DNA of 64,000 nt from Cristatella mucedo (GCA_009760855.2 WPIO01000054.1:2302001-2366000), one strand, 5' to 3'. Counted from the first letter of the stretch, positions 1 to 11,141 are shown. Program-made: numbers and translations. The notes: a model not told the origin generated them from the sequence alone.

Positions 1-78
1 GCCACGGGGCTCGAGCTCACGACCTCCGCACGGACCTTGGTCGGGGCGACCACCTGAGCCTGTGGGTGAAACCGGCCC
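1..78 (-). repeat. SINE-1 copy, cut by the window start
   Basis: This is the reverse complement of the SINE-1 tRNA-like head. It carries the B-box-like core GGGCTCGAGC and the stretch GACCTTGGTCGGGGCGA that recurs in the other SINE-1 copies, for example at 34740-34879. The tail lies outside the window. Confidence 0.65.
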
Positions 79-594
79 GGAGGCACCGCTCGCTCGACGG
101 AGGGACTCAGCTGAAGCCGCGTGAAATAGAGGCCTCTGGTAAAGGGATTGTATTGTATATTTCCATTTATTTATTGTACTCATATTGCGCATTGTATTGT
201 ATGTATTTATTTTATTAGCGATGTTGCGCTCGTAAAGCATTGCGATGTTGCGCTTGAGGTCGCGGCGGATAAACGACTGCCGCCGTCACCGCCGCCACCG
301 CTGCCGCTGCCGCCGCCGCCGCATCTAGATTTTAGTTCACTCAGCCATCGGAAAATGCTTAGAAGATGACCCGGGGATGACCTTTTTTGGGGGCGGGGGC
401 ACGCTTGAGTCGCTCTAGCGACTAGCGACTGCTCAAGCAACGCAGGGGAGGGGGGAAATTTAGAAAACTGATGATGGCCGTGTCCGCCGTTATGCTTGGA
501 TTTATCCCCTCGGGGAAATCATTCTTCTAGCGAGGGAAACCTGTGGAGCGGTCGTCACGGCGCCACTTTCGGAAGCAAGGGTGGCACCGTCGAG
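79..594. other. Intergenic, GCC-rich patch, no gene seen
   Basis: The only structure is a GCC/GCT trinucleotide-rich patch at about 275-325. The short reading frames across it, coding for Pro-rich or Gly-rich strings on the two strands, are products of that patch. Nothing else is recognised. Confidence 0.5.
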
Positions 595-812
595 TGTCTC
601 TCTCCGCGTAGCGGCGTTTTCACGCTTGGCATCTGAAGTCAGATGCGGTCAAGGTCACTGTATCTAAGATCCGGATGTAAAGCGAGGGAAACTTGATGTG
701 TGCAAAATAGAGGATAACTTTGCAACACATTGTGCGCTATCTTTCCATGGTAAAACTATGCAGACTACTAATCAAGAAAACCATAAAAATAAATGTTTGC
801 TTAAGCAAGTAT
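595..812 (+). repeat. Repeat family R4, copy 1
   Basis: This segment aligns by eye with 13798-14045. Both contain CGCTTGGCAT or TGCTTGGCAT, then a GTCA..GCG.TCAAGGTC block, ATCCGGAT, and GGGAAACTTGAT followed by CTTTGCAAC and a TATGCAGA block. Copy 1 lacks about 50 bases present in copy 2 before the AATCAAraAAaC segment. No coding capacity is seen. The family type is unknown. Confidence 0.5.
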
Positions 813-1064
813 GATTTATCAAGGTCAGATTAGCAAGTTTGACCTTTGCGGGCCCATGAGCTAGAGCTATACTTACTGAATGTGTACCGTCAATTTTTGG
901 CTCTTTTCTGAAAACCAAATCGTCAGTCAGTTGAAATAGAATTTAAAGTAGATTTTGGGTACAGACAACCTAGATGCGAAACATTGAAGGTAAGACGTAA
1001 GACCGCCACATAGAAATCTGCGCCGTAAGTCGTGCTTATTACAGCATTTATTGGGCCCTTGTGG

Positions 1065-1283
1065 TAGTTCGTCCTTTGCGTGTTTCTGGGTGCTGATGCT
1101 GTGCATGCTTCCACTAACGTCACCTCTAACACTTTATGATTTTGACATTGTGCATGCTGCCACTAACCATGTGATAATGCTTCCTTAACAACATATGTAA
1201 AGTGCCTAGAGCGAGAATTGAGTACTCTGAAGGCGCAATGCAAATGCGTTACTATTGTTCTTATTATCATTGTTATTATTAAG
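1065..1283 (+). repeat. LINE-B 3'-end fragment
   Basis: It contains the LINE-B 3' untranslated motifs TGTGCATGCTgCCACTAACC and then GTAAAGTGCCTAGAGCGAGA followed by a TGAGTACTCTGAAGGCGC hairpin half. It ends in ATTATCATTGTTATTATTA, the usual LINE-B (ATT)n tail. The coding part is absent. Confidence 0.65.
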
Positions 1284-2132
1284 GTGCAAGACTGTTAAAG
1301 AAACGTGCACTGCGAGTCGTCCGGCGATTATTGTAGAGCAAGTAACTCGATGGTTCCGGGAATGCTAGTGAATCGTTTCGCAAGAGAATGTTCCTACCAA
1401 TGAGACTGCGTGTTCATTGTCAACACGGCAAAGTCCGTTAAGCACTGGAGGTGTATGGGATGCTTTACAGTGCTACAACGATGGAAATGCGTTTGCAGTG
1501 GAAACGAAATTACCTTGCAAAAACGAAACTGTCTGGTCGAAAGTTTTACGTCCAACAAGTCGCCTCTAGCAAAGAGCGATGCTGAAACTGAATCGCGCAA
1601 AAAGTTAGCGGCCCTTAGAGAAAACGCTCGGACAGCTGAAGCGACGACTTCGCAATGATCGCAAAATTAGACCTCGATGCTGGCTTACCTTGTCGTCCGC
1701 GAGGCAATTGCAGACGCCATTTTCTGTCACCAAATCGTGGCTCGGCAAGTGGAACCGAAAGGGAGTGCGGCAGCAGTTGCAAACAAAAACAAAGCCAACA
1801 GAGCAAACAGAGGCGCCTGCTCTACCGACAGAGATAGCTCCCTCGCGGCCGCAAGCTACCACCGCCGCTGGCTCGAGGGTTTTACAAGCATGCACAAGTT
1901 TCAATGAACGGTTTTGATATGCTGTTTAATTGAGGTAATTGAATTGCCTTCAATTCTTGTGCTGAAAGTAAAGCCTGCGCCCACGAATAATGCCCATAGT
2001 TAGCTAGCTAGCAAGTTGGTCCACGCATTTGAGAGATTTCTTCTCGATGTCTGCAAGTCAATACTTGGAGGTCTTCTGGCCTGAGCAATAAGGCACTTAA
2101 AGTTAGTGCAAAAGGCTATAGCTACTCTTGCT
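1284..2132. other. Intergenic, no gene recognised
   Basis: Overlapping frames of 60-99 codons occur on both strands around 1394-1917. None shows a recognisable domain, and their overlap on both strands argues against coding. No repeat boundary could be set. Confidence 0.45.
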
Positions 2133-2264
2133 GTTATGACCAAGTGGCTAATACGCTCGCTCCGATCAAGGTCTGGCCGAGGTCGTGGGCTCAAACCCCG
2201 TGGCATATATGAAGCGCCTAAATACAGATTAAGTTATCTGAGGGGGCTATGCAAATAAATTATA
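2133..2264 (+). repeat. SINE-1, nearly full length
   Basis: The head is CAAGTGGCTAATACGCTCGC (A-box region), followed by GGTCGTGGGCTCAAACCCC (B-box region). The tail GAAGCGCCTAAATACAGATT, then AAGTTATCTGAGGGGGCTAT and AAATAAATTATA, corresponds to the LINE-B-like 3' end. Confidence 0.75.
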
Positions 2265-2435
2265 GTTTTTGTCTGGTGTCAACTTTGCAGTTGATTTACT
2301 GCACCACTTTTCACAAACCCGCACTTCATCCCCGTTAAGCGGCATATCAACTTCAAAGTTGTATCCCTCTCTCAAAGTTTTCTCACTCTCTATTAGAATT
2401 TCCTTCGTTCTTCTGCTCTTCTTTCTTGTCACGGC

Positions 2436-2523
2436 CTTCGCGTTGACGTCGCATGGTCTTCGCTTTGACGTCGCATGATCTTCGCGTTGACGTCGCATGG
2501 TCTTCGCGTTGACGTCGCATGGC
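2436..2523. repeat. 22-bp minisatellite, four units
   Basis: Four head-to-tail units begin at 2436, 2458, 2480 and 2502, each near CTTCGCGTTGACGTCGCATG plus two bases. The units differ by single bases. Each holds a TGACGTCG core resembling a cAMP-response element (TGACGTCA) with the last base changed. Confidence 0.85.
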
Positions 2524-3565
2524 CAACAAGATTCGTCTTTATGGCCTGTCAGCATGCTGTGAATGATGTAAGCCGATTCTATAATTTCGAGTGGTGATTT
2601 GGTTTGGTGTGCATTTAGCTCCTCATTTTTTCACCATTATCATTTAATAAATCTATTAAATAATAATAAATACAATATCTTAATAATCTAAGCAATAAAT
2701 TTAATTAAATAGTATTATCTTTATTATGAGTCTCGATGTTATGGTAATGTCACATGTTATATCATAGAGAAATACATATATATATATTATAATATATTAT
2801 TTAATTAATTATTAATTATTATTTAATATATATTAAAATATAATATGTTAATATCATGCGTTTGTTGGGATCGTAATAGAGAATGCATAACCCAGCCTAG
2901 TACTGGCAGACAACAACATCTAGGTGCGGCACTGTCGTAGTGGCTGGCTAGCATGTTCATCGACACTACATGAGACACTGCTACATGGTCCAAACCTACG
3001 CTGAAATTCATTCTATGCTTTCACCGCGCTGAACTAAGCGAATCGCTTTTCTAACTGGCGATGCTGTTGTGCGAGCGTAATCGTGTGCTCGGATTTTTGC
3101 ATGACCTCTTCGATATCCTTGTTAAAATATTTTAAGCGTTTCTTTGCGAAGACTGCCTCTGCAGCAAGACATCGCGTCCGATCCTTATAGAAGTTTACGG
3201 GCTGCCTGTCATAGTGGCTGGCTACAACTTGATTGGCTCCTTGCTTGATTACAAAGATTCAAAACTGTCTACGCAACCAAAAAAAAAGCGACTAGGCCAC
3301 TGCAGCAGCAGATGATGAACACGGCTGGATGACTAGTCAAAGAATCCCAGAGGCGTAGTCATAGGTTCATAGGTCATAGTTAATAGCTTCAGTCACCTTC
3401 GCTGGATGACCTGGCATTGGTACCAGTCGATCAACGAATATAGCGCAAAAACAGCACCTCCCTCTGCCCCGCGATAATAAAAGTATAAAGTTCTTAGGGC
3501 AATCCGCACAAGGTCCTTCATAACTATCTGGGCTGCTGCACTAGTTTAAGTCTCCTTGTATCCTT
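2524..3565. other. Intergenic with AT-rich tract
   Basis: A strongly AT-rich stretch at about 2640-2850 is built from TAATTA and TATATA runs. The rest shows no gene and no recognised repeat. Confidence 0.5.
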
Positions 3566-3818
3566 AGTTCCGCAATAGACAATACATTAGCTGTTCCATA
3601 CTACTGTTAAAAGAATGTTCGGGCAGAAGCTGTTGCTTTGCTCGTCTTAGAAACGAAACTCACTTGCGCACTTCGTACATAACGACGTATGCTGGCTGCG
3701 TAATGCACACCGAAAGCCGCTTAGGCTGTGGGTGCGCTATGCAAAACTCTCCTACGTAACACCCGCATAGTCTTTGTGGCTTTGTGGAGTTACAGACGGA
3801 GATACTTGACATAACATA
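3566..3818 (+). repeat. LINE-A fragment, internally deleted
   Basis: It starts at the part of the LINE-A RT C-terminus matching GACAATACATTAGCTGT and follows the LINE-A coding sequence in degenerate form. It then jumps to the ACCGAAAGCCGCTTAGGCTG segment and the 3' motif GTTACAGACGGAGATAC. About 150 bases present in the copy at 39994-40798 are missing. Confidence 0.6.
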
Positions 3819-4070
3819 CATCGATTCTCCTGCTGCTGACTGTGGCACATCTATTCCAGCCGTCTTGAGCTGCTACTTCCATGCTTCTAACTTCCTCGAC
3901 TGCCATTGTGACTCAGCTATAATTCTCACTGTCTCTTTGTTGCGTGAGATAAAGTCTGCAGTCTACCGTGGGCTCACCGAAAGCTGTGTAGGTTTAGTGG
4001 ATCATGGGGGAAAACTCTACACTGTAACACCCACATAGTCTTTGTGGCTTCGTAGAGTTACAGACGGAAA
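3819..4070 (+). repeat. LINE-A fragment, second tandem copy
   Basis: It begins directly after the previous copy with the LINE-A segment matching ATTCTCCTGCTGCTGACTG and ends in TAACACCCACATAGTCTTTG plus GTTACAGACGGAAATGAC. The two fragments are head-to-tail, as from two insertions at one A/T-rich tail. Confidence 0.6.
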
Positions 4071-5224
4071 TGACGTTAGACATTAGACGAATGGCTACTC
4101 CCCTGTCCAGTTAGAGAAAACAAATCACACACATCCAACCTTGACATTGCATCAATAATGCGTTTAATTTTGAAATGCACTCAGCGCAGAAAAGAATCGC
4201 CTCGATTTTTCAAAGAGCCAACCATTGCGCTTCGCTGTTGTTTTGAATGGCAGCCACTCAACGATAAAAGCAACGGGGTTCAAGGACGGGCGGCGCTAAC
4301 CAGAAAACCGCCGGATGGCGGTACAGCAGCCCCACGTGCAGACCGCGCCCGCGTCGGTCGCAGGATACAGGCCGAAGCACTGTTTCAATTGTGTAACTTT
4401 CCCTTTCACTTTCTCAGCGTCGCTGACCGCAGCGATTGCCTCCGGAAACTACCTATCGGCGGCCGGCAGAGGCGCACTCGCAACGCGCCGTTCCGCTGGA
4501 CGTGACATGGCGGACATGGCTGGCCTGGCTCGCCGCTGTGGCCTGCAGCAGCAGCAGCCGAGCCGCTCCTACAAGCCGCTTGCGAGCAGCACTGCAATGC
4601 TCGCTGTACTTCTCGTTGTGCGTCTCGCTCAGCTTCCGGCACGGCTCGCTGTACGGCTCGCTCAGCTTCCGGCACGGCTCGCTGTGCTGCTGACGCGGCT
4701 CGCTAGCTCGCTCTTTGGCATCCGCACCTCCTGCCGAATGGCCGAGCAGCATTCCGGAGCGGCAGTCTTGTCGTCATTGCAGCCGCTCTCGGAAAGGACG
4801 ACGAGCCGTCTCGATGACGCAGGCGGTGAGCACCCTCTCACAGTCCAGCGAAGCTGCCTGCAGCAGGAGTATGGAGGCGACGACAGCGTCATTTCACGCC
4901 ATGGACAGCTTCCGCTTGGCCACCGGAAGCCCCGGCTCCGAGCTCCAATCTCGGCGGCTGCTGCCAGCAGCAAAACGTCCGCCACCGGTGGGTTCTCTTT
5001 AAATGTCGTGCGACCGTGTCATCTGTCTCCAAGCCGGCGGCGCCGAAGCGCTCCTCGTCATCTAGAAATCGCGTCCATCCAGCGGGCTTCGGCGGGGCAA
5101 AGCGAATGCAAAAAGTCAAGTCACCGGATAGCGCTCTCAGCTCGGGAACAGACCGGCTTCTTTAAGTCGTGGGCGGGGCTGAAGCGTGACCTTGTCTACC
5201 TTGTCTCAGCGCTGCATCTCTACT
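4071..5224. other. GC-rich segment with a long but dubious open frame
   Basis: A 303-codon frame runs on the plus strand at 4315-5226 and starts with a true ATG. Its predicted product is rich in Ala, Arg, Leu and Ser, has no recognisable domain, and overlaps several frames on the other strand, so it probably reflects base composition. A 33-bp duplication (4624 and 4657, core CTCAGCTTCCGGCACGGCTC) lies inside. The segment could also be a CpG-rich promoter or a 5' exon. Confidence 0.3.
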
Positions 5225-5310
5225 AATCAAAGCAAAACAGTCTGTCCTTCCATCCGCCGTGCGGCAAGGTGGCGCACACTTCCGTCCGTCACGCGGCGCT
5301 GCGACGTTGT
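5225..5310 (+). repeat. Repeat family R3, partial copy
   Basis: It shares with 5397-5545 and 33045-33235 the string of motifs GTCTGTCCTTCC, GCGGCAAGgTGGCGC and TTCCGTCCGTCACGCGGC. No coding capacity is visible. Confidence 0.4.
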
Positions 5311-5396
5311 CTGCCGTGACGGAACTACTATGACTGTCACATGACATGTGAAGCGGCGAGTCCTCCGCCGCAGGCAGCGAGCTGCTCGTTTGTAAA

Positions 5397-5545
5397 AATA
5401 TAAAGCGAGAAAGTCCGTCCTTCCGTCACGCGGCAAGATGGCGCATCGTTCCGCGGTCACTCGGCAAAGTCAGCGAAGCGAGCCAGCAGGCAGTGATCTG
5501 CTCGCGTCTATGTTAGTATGCGTTCGCTCACGCGTGAGCTCTCCC
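5397..5545 (+). repeat. Repeat family R3, fuller copy
   Basis: The order is AAAGCGAGAAAGTCCGTCC, CACGCGGCAAGATGGCGC, CACTCGGCAAAGTCAGCGAA and GGCAGTGATCTGCTC. The same order recurs, more degenerate, at 33045-33235. This suggests a non-autonomous element, but ends and target duplications were not found. Confidence 0.45.
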
Positions 5546-6948
5546 ATGTAAATAATGTCTATCGAAGTTGTGCTCTTGCCCTTGAAACCTGGTCCTTCGA
5601 GAGCCGTCGAAGGCGGCTGCCCGGATATTCCATCGTCAGCAAGATATTTCAAAAATGTCGCAAACATCCAGTAGCTCCTGCGGTTTCCAATCCAGCTTCG
5701 CTGCCTCTTTAGGATCTAAAATGAGAGCAAAAAGTAGAAATTGTGGGGTCTGACGACCGAGACGCAGCAGCAAGTGCGGCATAAGCAAGCCTGCGACGGT
5801 TAGGTGGCCCGGCGGTGCTTTAAGCAGCCCGGCGATGCGGTGCGAGACGGCTTTTGGAATAGCGAGTGCTCGTTTCCTGCCATCGATTTAGGCAGCGGAA
5901 GCGCTCTGCAGAAGTGCCGCGCCGATGATACCGTATTTCCGAGCCGTAGCTACGGTAGGGGCGAGCGCGTGCCACGCTAGGTAGGCGGTAGTGCAGGAGG
6001 TCACTTCCGGCTTTCACCAGAAAGGAATGCATGCAGAAACAGCGGCTGATGTTTTTGCTAGATCACTGGTAAGTTTACTGCTTCGTTGAGCAATCTCTTC
6101 TACATATGTCAAGGTCTAAGATCAAGCAAAGGGAATGGCTCAAGCCCACGTGGGTAGATTCACGACAATGTGGCATACGAAAGCTTTTTCAGAAAATGGG
6201 AAAAGTGTGAGACTGCGTAGAGCCAAGGTGCAGGTGCATGCAGTGAGTTTCTCGAATAGATGGAATTGGCTTTGCGAACCCTTGTTCACGGAAGCGAACC
6301 GAAACGCCACGGAAGCTGAAACCTGAAAGACTCGCAGCAGCCTGTTTTCAATTTTTGTCTTCTAAAGACCTAAATAGTGCTCTCAAGCTTAAGGCTATAA
6401 TATATAATTGTAATTTTTCGTATAGCAATTCTCGCAAGCTAAGAAAGCGAGTACGATCAGCATCTTTCATAAATCAGAGTGTCTGAGGCCTACGGATTGT
6501 GTTAACGGACAGTCAGTTCACGCGTCCCTAATGGACAGCCGATTTGCCCATCCCTAATAGAGCAACCCTTACTTAAAGAAAATTAAATTCCCAAGTTTAG
6601 CTGTTAATACTCGAGGCGAATCGGCAGGTTTGCATACTTTGCATGCTTTGAAAACTCTGAAGCGGTTTAATAGTGTGGCCTTTTACTGTGACCACGTGAC
6701 CTTTCTAGCCTGCATTCGTACTCAGCACACTCGCTGAAAACATTGGCAAGAAATGTTGGGCAAATTGACGTCGCTAAGTATCTCTGCAATGTAAATGTTA
6801 ATTCGGTTATTGAGCAGCGCATTTATCTCGCGGGGCCAGAAAAACTTAAACGGCCGTTGAAGCTCGCTGAGAATTCTTTGGTGACAGCCACTAGTTACTA
6901 ATAATTAAGAATTAATAATTAATAATTAATTACTAATTACCGTCGGAT
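5546..6948. other. Intergenic, 3' side of GPCR-A
   Basis: No gene or clear repeat is seen. Just beyond the GPCR-A stop lies an AT tract at about 6898-6940 made of TTAATAA units. I found no exact AATAAA on the minus strand close to the stop, only a GATAAA-like site near 6826. Confidence 0.4.
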
Positions 6949-8133
6949 TCAAAGTTTTCTATTCTGGATTGCTGCGACGCGTCTGAGATCTGAGTCCTTG
7001 GCGAGATAATTGACAACCTCTAGACGTTCAAGATTTCCGTCTGAAGTCGCTATTGTGCTGATCTCGCACTGCAAAATTTGGAGACGATGCTGCTCCTGCC
7101 TGTCACTAGTGACTCCAGAGAATATCGAAGAAGCCCTGTGCATACCGGCTGCACCGGAATGTAGCAGATCTCCGAGTGCCTTCCTGAACTTGGCAGACAC
7201 TGCTAGATACACGCCAAAGGTTAGCGAGCTGCCCAGGTACATCAGTAGGCGACACAAGTCCCACGTGACCTTCAGAGCCTCGAATGACCTGCTGTCAAGG
7301 TTTTCCCAGTCGCCAGCCATTATGGGAATCGTTGTGACGACAAATATTCCGTTCAAGATGAGCATCATGACCGTTATGGGCTTGGCTCTCTTCACATTTG
7401 CACTGTCCTTGAGATGTGGATGGCATAGGATGTACAGCGTGAAGCCATTGCACGGAAGCATTATGGCCACTGGTAAGGCCACGTATATTATGCAGTGAGC
7501 GTACCGCCACTTCTGGAACAGGTTATCATCAACGACTCCGCAGACGCCATTCTCGTTCGAGAAGCCATGCGCCACATATGGAATGACGTTGAGGCCGATG
7601 AGGATTGCGACGATAGTAGCTGTCGCTATGACATTGTTAAGCCTGGTGAACCAAAATCTATACTTATGGGGCCTCGTAACGGCGAAAAATCGCTCAACGG
7701 ACACACAAGCTTCCATCCAGGAGTAGAGCTGAAGAGAAAAGTATACGGCTGCATAATACAACCGACATCCGGCATCCGTCGTCTGCTGTTGGAAAATCAG
7801 GTTGTGGCAGGATTGGTGTTTGACAATGGTCGAAAGTAGGCCAGAGTACAAAGCCATCAGCCCAGAGAGGGACATCGTCAGCAGAAATACCGATAACGGC
7901 GATGTGCGCATGGTCCGATTTATGAGGAGTACAAGAATGGAGAGCAAGTGTCCGACGGTGCCCAATAAAAGGATTGGATATCCTATGAAAGTCCACATTG
8001 ATTTACGTATTAAATCGTACTCGTCGTAGCCCTCGCAATAGTCCGGTAACCAAACTATTTGGCCAGAGTTATTCCACTGTGAATCATTCGATCGAACGAT
8101 GACTGTTCCGGTTTGATTCGCTGGGAAATGCAT
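6949..8133 (-). CDS. GPCR-A: atypical rhodopsin-type (class A) seven-TM receptor, orphan
   Basis: A 394-residue plasma-membrane receptor in one exon. The frame opens at a GTG at 8142, but I chose the first ATG, four codons in. The N-terminus has NxS/T sites at residues 6, 16 and 21. TM1 is about 46-71, TM2 78-101, TM3 123-150, TM4 164-185, TM5 208-238 (Pro221), TM6 251-274 and TM7 292-313. Cys123 and Cys198 fit the conserved TM3-ECL2 disulphide, and Cys123 is 25 residues before Arg148 as usual. Helix 8 starts KFRKAL. Atypical sites are His62 for the TM1 Asn, no acid in TM2, E-R-F for D-R-Y, Thr268 for the TM6 Trp, and TF-x-x-Y (305-309). Peptide receptors are the nearest general resemblance; ligand and G protein are unknown. 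GPCR-B is a close paralogue. Confidence 0.88.
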   Translation of the reverse strand: MHFPANQTGTVIVRSNDSQWNNSGQIVWLPDYCEGYDEYDLIRKSMWTFIGYPILLLGTVGHLLSILVLLINRTMRTSPLSVFLLTMSLSGLMALYSGLLSTIVKHQSCHNLIFQQQTTDAGCRLYYAAVYFSLQLYSWMEACVSVERFFAVTRPHKYRFWFTRLNNVIATATIVAILIGLNVIPYVAHGFSNENGVCGVVDDNLFQKWRYAHCIIYVALPVAIMLPCNGFTLYILCHPHLKDSANVKRAKPITVMMLILNGIFVVTTIPIMAGDWENLDSRSFEALKVTWDLCRLLMYLGSSLTFGVYLAVSAKFRKALGDLLHSGAAGMHRASSIFSGVTSDRQEQHRLQILQCEISTIATSDGNLERLEVVNYLAKDSDLRRVAAIQNRKL

Positions 8134-8150
8134 ATTCTTCACGTAGGTAC

Positions 8151-8172
8151 CTGGAAGAAAATCAGAGAGAGA
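8151..8172 (-). other. Candidate 3' splice (or trans-splice) acceptor of GPCR-A
   Basis: Read on the minus strand, a CTCTCTGATTTTCTTCCAG tract ends in AG 17 nt before the ATG at 8133. CTGAT fits a branch-point consensus. The frame is closed by a stop not far upstream, so the tract is outside the coding sequence. The same arrangement precedes GPCR-B and GPCR-C. Confidence 0.55.
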
Positions 8173-9094
8173 TTTATAAAGCCGCAGCTATGGCAACTAC
8201 TACGTAGGGCCATGAGTAGAGCCGAACACGTGTCTTATAAATAAAATAATATAAATAATACCGCAATAAAATAAATAGATATAAAAAATAAAATGAAATA
8301 AAAAATAATAGCGTCGTGCCCAATGAGAATTCGAGCGTGCGAAAGAGATCAACATTTTGCAGCATTTTCGCATCTGGTACAAATTGAGCCATCTTCACGA
8401 GGCCTTCAAGCTGACAGCAAGACCGAAGTGGCTAAATTAACGACATTATGCAAAAAAGCTGCAGAAATATAGAAAATGGTGGCCCCAACTTACTAAAAAC
8501 GTTGCCTTTGTGGCAATGGCAGTGAGTAGCTTCAAATTATCGAATTTCATATGAAAAAACTTACAAATCAATTTAAAGCTTTTGGTTCACAATTAGCCAT
8601 GATAATAACAAAGAATCGATAGCATATATTCATTTTGAAGTCGGTAAAGAATAGGATCGCTGTAAAAATTATCCCTTGCTGGATTTTTAATTCATAAGAG
8701 TACATGTTCCAGAATTGCAGCTATACAGCATATCGAAATCGAAGACGCTGCTAATAATTGAAATTATTTATTTATTTATTCCCATTATTATTTAATTGTA
8801 ATTATTATTATTGCATTATTCCCATCGTGCTTTTCCATTACACTGTCTTTGGTAATGGCGTTTCAAATCCGGTCTGCGCTTGTGACAGCCCTCCGGACAA
8901 CCTGCCGTCGGGATGGGTAATGAGCCCTAGCAACAAGTCTCCTGGCTCCAACGCCGCAGCCACTGTCTAGACGGCTGCCGCCGAAACGTACAGGGGATCG
9001 AGCTCTTTCATCCCCTCTTTTTCTCTTTCTCCCTCTCCTCCAGCCACTCCTCCGGCAGCTCTGGTATTCCGCGAATGCATTTATTTTTGCACTG
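8173..9094. other. Intergenic, AT-rich patches
   Basis: This lies upstream of GPCR-A and may hold its 5' untranslated exon and promoter, though neither could be identified. AT-rich patches lie at 8235-8310 and 8755-8830. No gene is seen. Confidence 0.4.
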
Positions 9095-9215
9095 TTAGAG
9101 CCATTGTTCGTTTCAAACGGCCGTCCGACAGCTGGGCGGCAGTTTGTGCTAAATGGGTGTCCCGGCAGATGCCGCCAATGCATGAGCTTGTACCGGACTA
9201 CCGCATTGTCCGCCA
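9095..9215 (+). repeat. Repeat family R5, copy 1
   Basis: It aligns with 38236-38365. Both carry CATTGTTCGTTtCAAAC or a close variant, CCGACAGCTGGgCGGCA, AAATGggTGTCCCgGCAG, GCCgCCAATGC and a GACTrCCG..TCrTC.GCC block. The type is unknown. Confidence 0.45.
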
Positions 9216-9807
9216 TCGAGGGCCACTGCCCACTCCATCAACCGCTTGCTAGGCTGCGATTGCTCAGGCAGTCTGAGTTCTCGCAGGTGCTTATCGCGGG
9301 TCTGACAAAGAGACCCGCTTTGTTCTTTGCCCCTCCCCACATCCCCTTCGCCCCCACACCCCCCTCGACCCCATCTCCAAACCCCCTGGTGGTCCCTGGA
9401 AGCTGCTGACTCTTCATACGGTTTCCCTAGATAGAAACTAAGTCCTCCGAGGGCACTCTGCAAATGTATTAATATGTCAAGTGCGGTGAAAAATTGGTCA
9501 TAGAGGCCTAAGTTGATGTGCCGTGATTGCCTCGGCCTTCTTCTGATAGTTTCAAGCAGCAGCCGCTCCCACTTAATGCCGTTCGTCCCCTGACGAGCAG
9601 CATTGAGCCTCGTTGTGAGCCCCGAGGCAATTGCCGTCGGATTTGTACGACGGCATGCCTTAGTGTCTCAGCTGCCTCACAGGAAAACAAAACAAAACGA
9701 GGAAATTTTGTGAAACAATCATCGGGCGACCGTCAAGATTGGCTCAAACTAAAGACTCCGATGCCCTGAAAGCCGTGGCTGCTAAGCGGTCAGCAACATT
9801 TAGACTA
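9216..9807. other. Intergenic, no gene recognised
   Basis: A C-rich run (9330-9390) produces spurious Gly- or Pro-rich frames. Nothing else is recognised. Confidence 0.4.
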
Positions 9808-10022
9808 TCGCTCGTTGTATCTAGGTGTACCGCTCGTCGTTGTACCTAGATGTATCACTCGTTGTAGCTAAGCTCATCACTCGTTGTACCTAGGTGTACC
9901 ACTCCTTGTACCTAGGCGCCTCACTCGTTGCATCACTCGCTGTATCACTCGCTGTACCCAGGCGCCTCACTCATTGCATCACTCGCTGTACCTAGGCGCC
10001 TCACTCGTTGCACCACTCGCTG
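9808..10022. repeat. Degenerate 22-24-bp minisatellite
   Basis: About nine units resemble CACTCGTTGTACCTAGGTGT, with later units changing to CACTCGCTGTACCTAGGCGC and CACTCGTTGCAT. The shift in the unit along the array suggests two sub-families. Confidence 0.75.
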
Positions 10023-10497
10023 CGACGCAAAAACTCAAAGAGAGCCACAGCAAGAGACGAACGCGTGTCCTCGTTTATAAGCAGCATGTCTTAGAGACTC
10101 CTGATTGAGCCGACATTGAATTGAGGCACCAATTCAACTGGCTCACAGGTCAAGGTGACTTGTGGGGCACAGGAAAGGCCGGTCGCATTGCTGCAGAAGC
10201 AAAGTGCATCTCGCCGACCGAAGAAACAGGAAAAATGTCGGTGGATTTGTCACCGATCTGTTACTTTCACACCCTGGTAATCCAACAAGTTCCGCTGCTC
10301 CTCGAGCCCATGCATCAGAAGTGCAGCAACATACTTGGTAAGACCACGGCCAAGGTGATAAGATCCTTGAATTCGTTCGGTTTGGATATGCGGGCGATTT
10401 TATCCCCTGGGCCTCTCCTCCATGAAATGGAATTTTTGGATACAAAATATCTTCTCTGAAATCTGATTTCACTACTCTCTCACAGGAGATATCTCCA
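10023..10497. other. Intergenic, no gene recognised
   Basis: Frames of about 110 codons overlap on both strands at 10121-10472 but show no domain. No repeat was identified. Confidence 0.4.
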
Positions 10498-10570
<73 letters not shown>

Positions 10571-10655
10571 GGAGAGGAGAGGAGAGGAGAGACAGACAGA
10601 CAGAGCGAGAGAGAGAGAGAGAGAGGGGGGAGAGAGGGAGGGAGAGAGAGAGAAG
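10498..10655. repeat. (GA)n microsatellite, compound
   Basis: An almost pure GA run to about 10560 is followed by GGAGA and GACA units and more GA. Confidence 0.95.
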
Positions 10656-10987
10656 ATAGTGAGAATGAGTGAAAGTGGGAAAGGGGAGCGCGTAGAGCCG
10701 CCAGATATCGCTTTTAGTGTAGCGGAATTAGCGGAGCCAAGGTAGGAAGAGCGGCCGCGTTGCATGAGTCCTTTGCTGTTTTTTCTGGATATATTGTTCA
10801 CAAGTACCATGATGGATCGGTTGAGTGCAAGCCGCCACCTCATACCGTGTCAATCATATATAATATTAACTCACTCTTCTCTTACAAGGCAATAACATGA
10901 ACTAAAATGTTCCCATAAGGTACCTGCACTTTTACACACGAGTTGATACTATTTTAAATAAAATAAATAGATAAATACTAACTGATA
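10656..10987. other. Intergenic, no gene recognised
   Basis: Unique-looking sequence between the GA microsatellite and SINE-2. The 123-codon minus-strand frame that enters it is mainly a translation of the microsatellite. Confidence 0.45.
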
Positions 10988-11141
10988 TAACAGCCTCTTT
11001 TTCTATAGCGACGGAGTAGCCTTTACGGCCATCACCGCCACTTGCAGCGGCAATAAAGAATCACCTATCTCAGGATTCGAACCCACAACTTTGGGAGCGA
11101 AGTCGTGAAAGGCAACCATCTTATTCGGTGTGCCATCACGG
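10988..11141 (-). repeat. SINE-2 copy
   Basis: Read on the minus strand, the head ends with a B box in the form GGTTCGAATCCTGAGA or similar. It is followed by a TTTATTGCCGCTGCAAGTGG segment and a GCCGTAAAGGCTAC segment, then CGCTATAGAAAAAGAGGCTG. The same order occurs in eight other SINE-2 copies here. Confidence 0.75.

Noticed and set aside
4315-5226. A 303-codon plus-strand open frame, the longest outside the GPCRs
   Set aside because: Low-complexity Ala/Arg/Leu/Ser composition, an internal 33-bp tandem duplication, several overlapping frames on the other strand and no recognisable domain. I treat it as GC-rich DNA without stops unless transcripts show otherwise.
8134-8142. GTG start for GPCR-A and TTG start for GPCR-C
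   Set aside because: Non-ATG starts would place the start codon inside or before the acceptor region. The first ATG after the candidate acceptor is the better choice in each gene.
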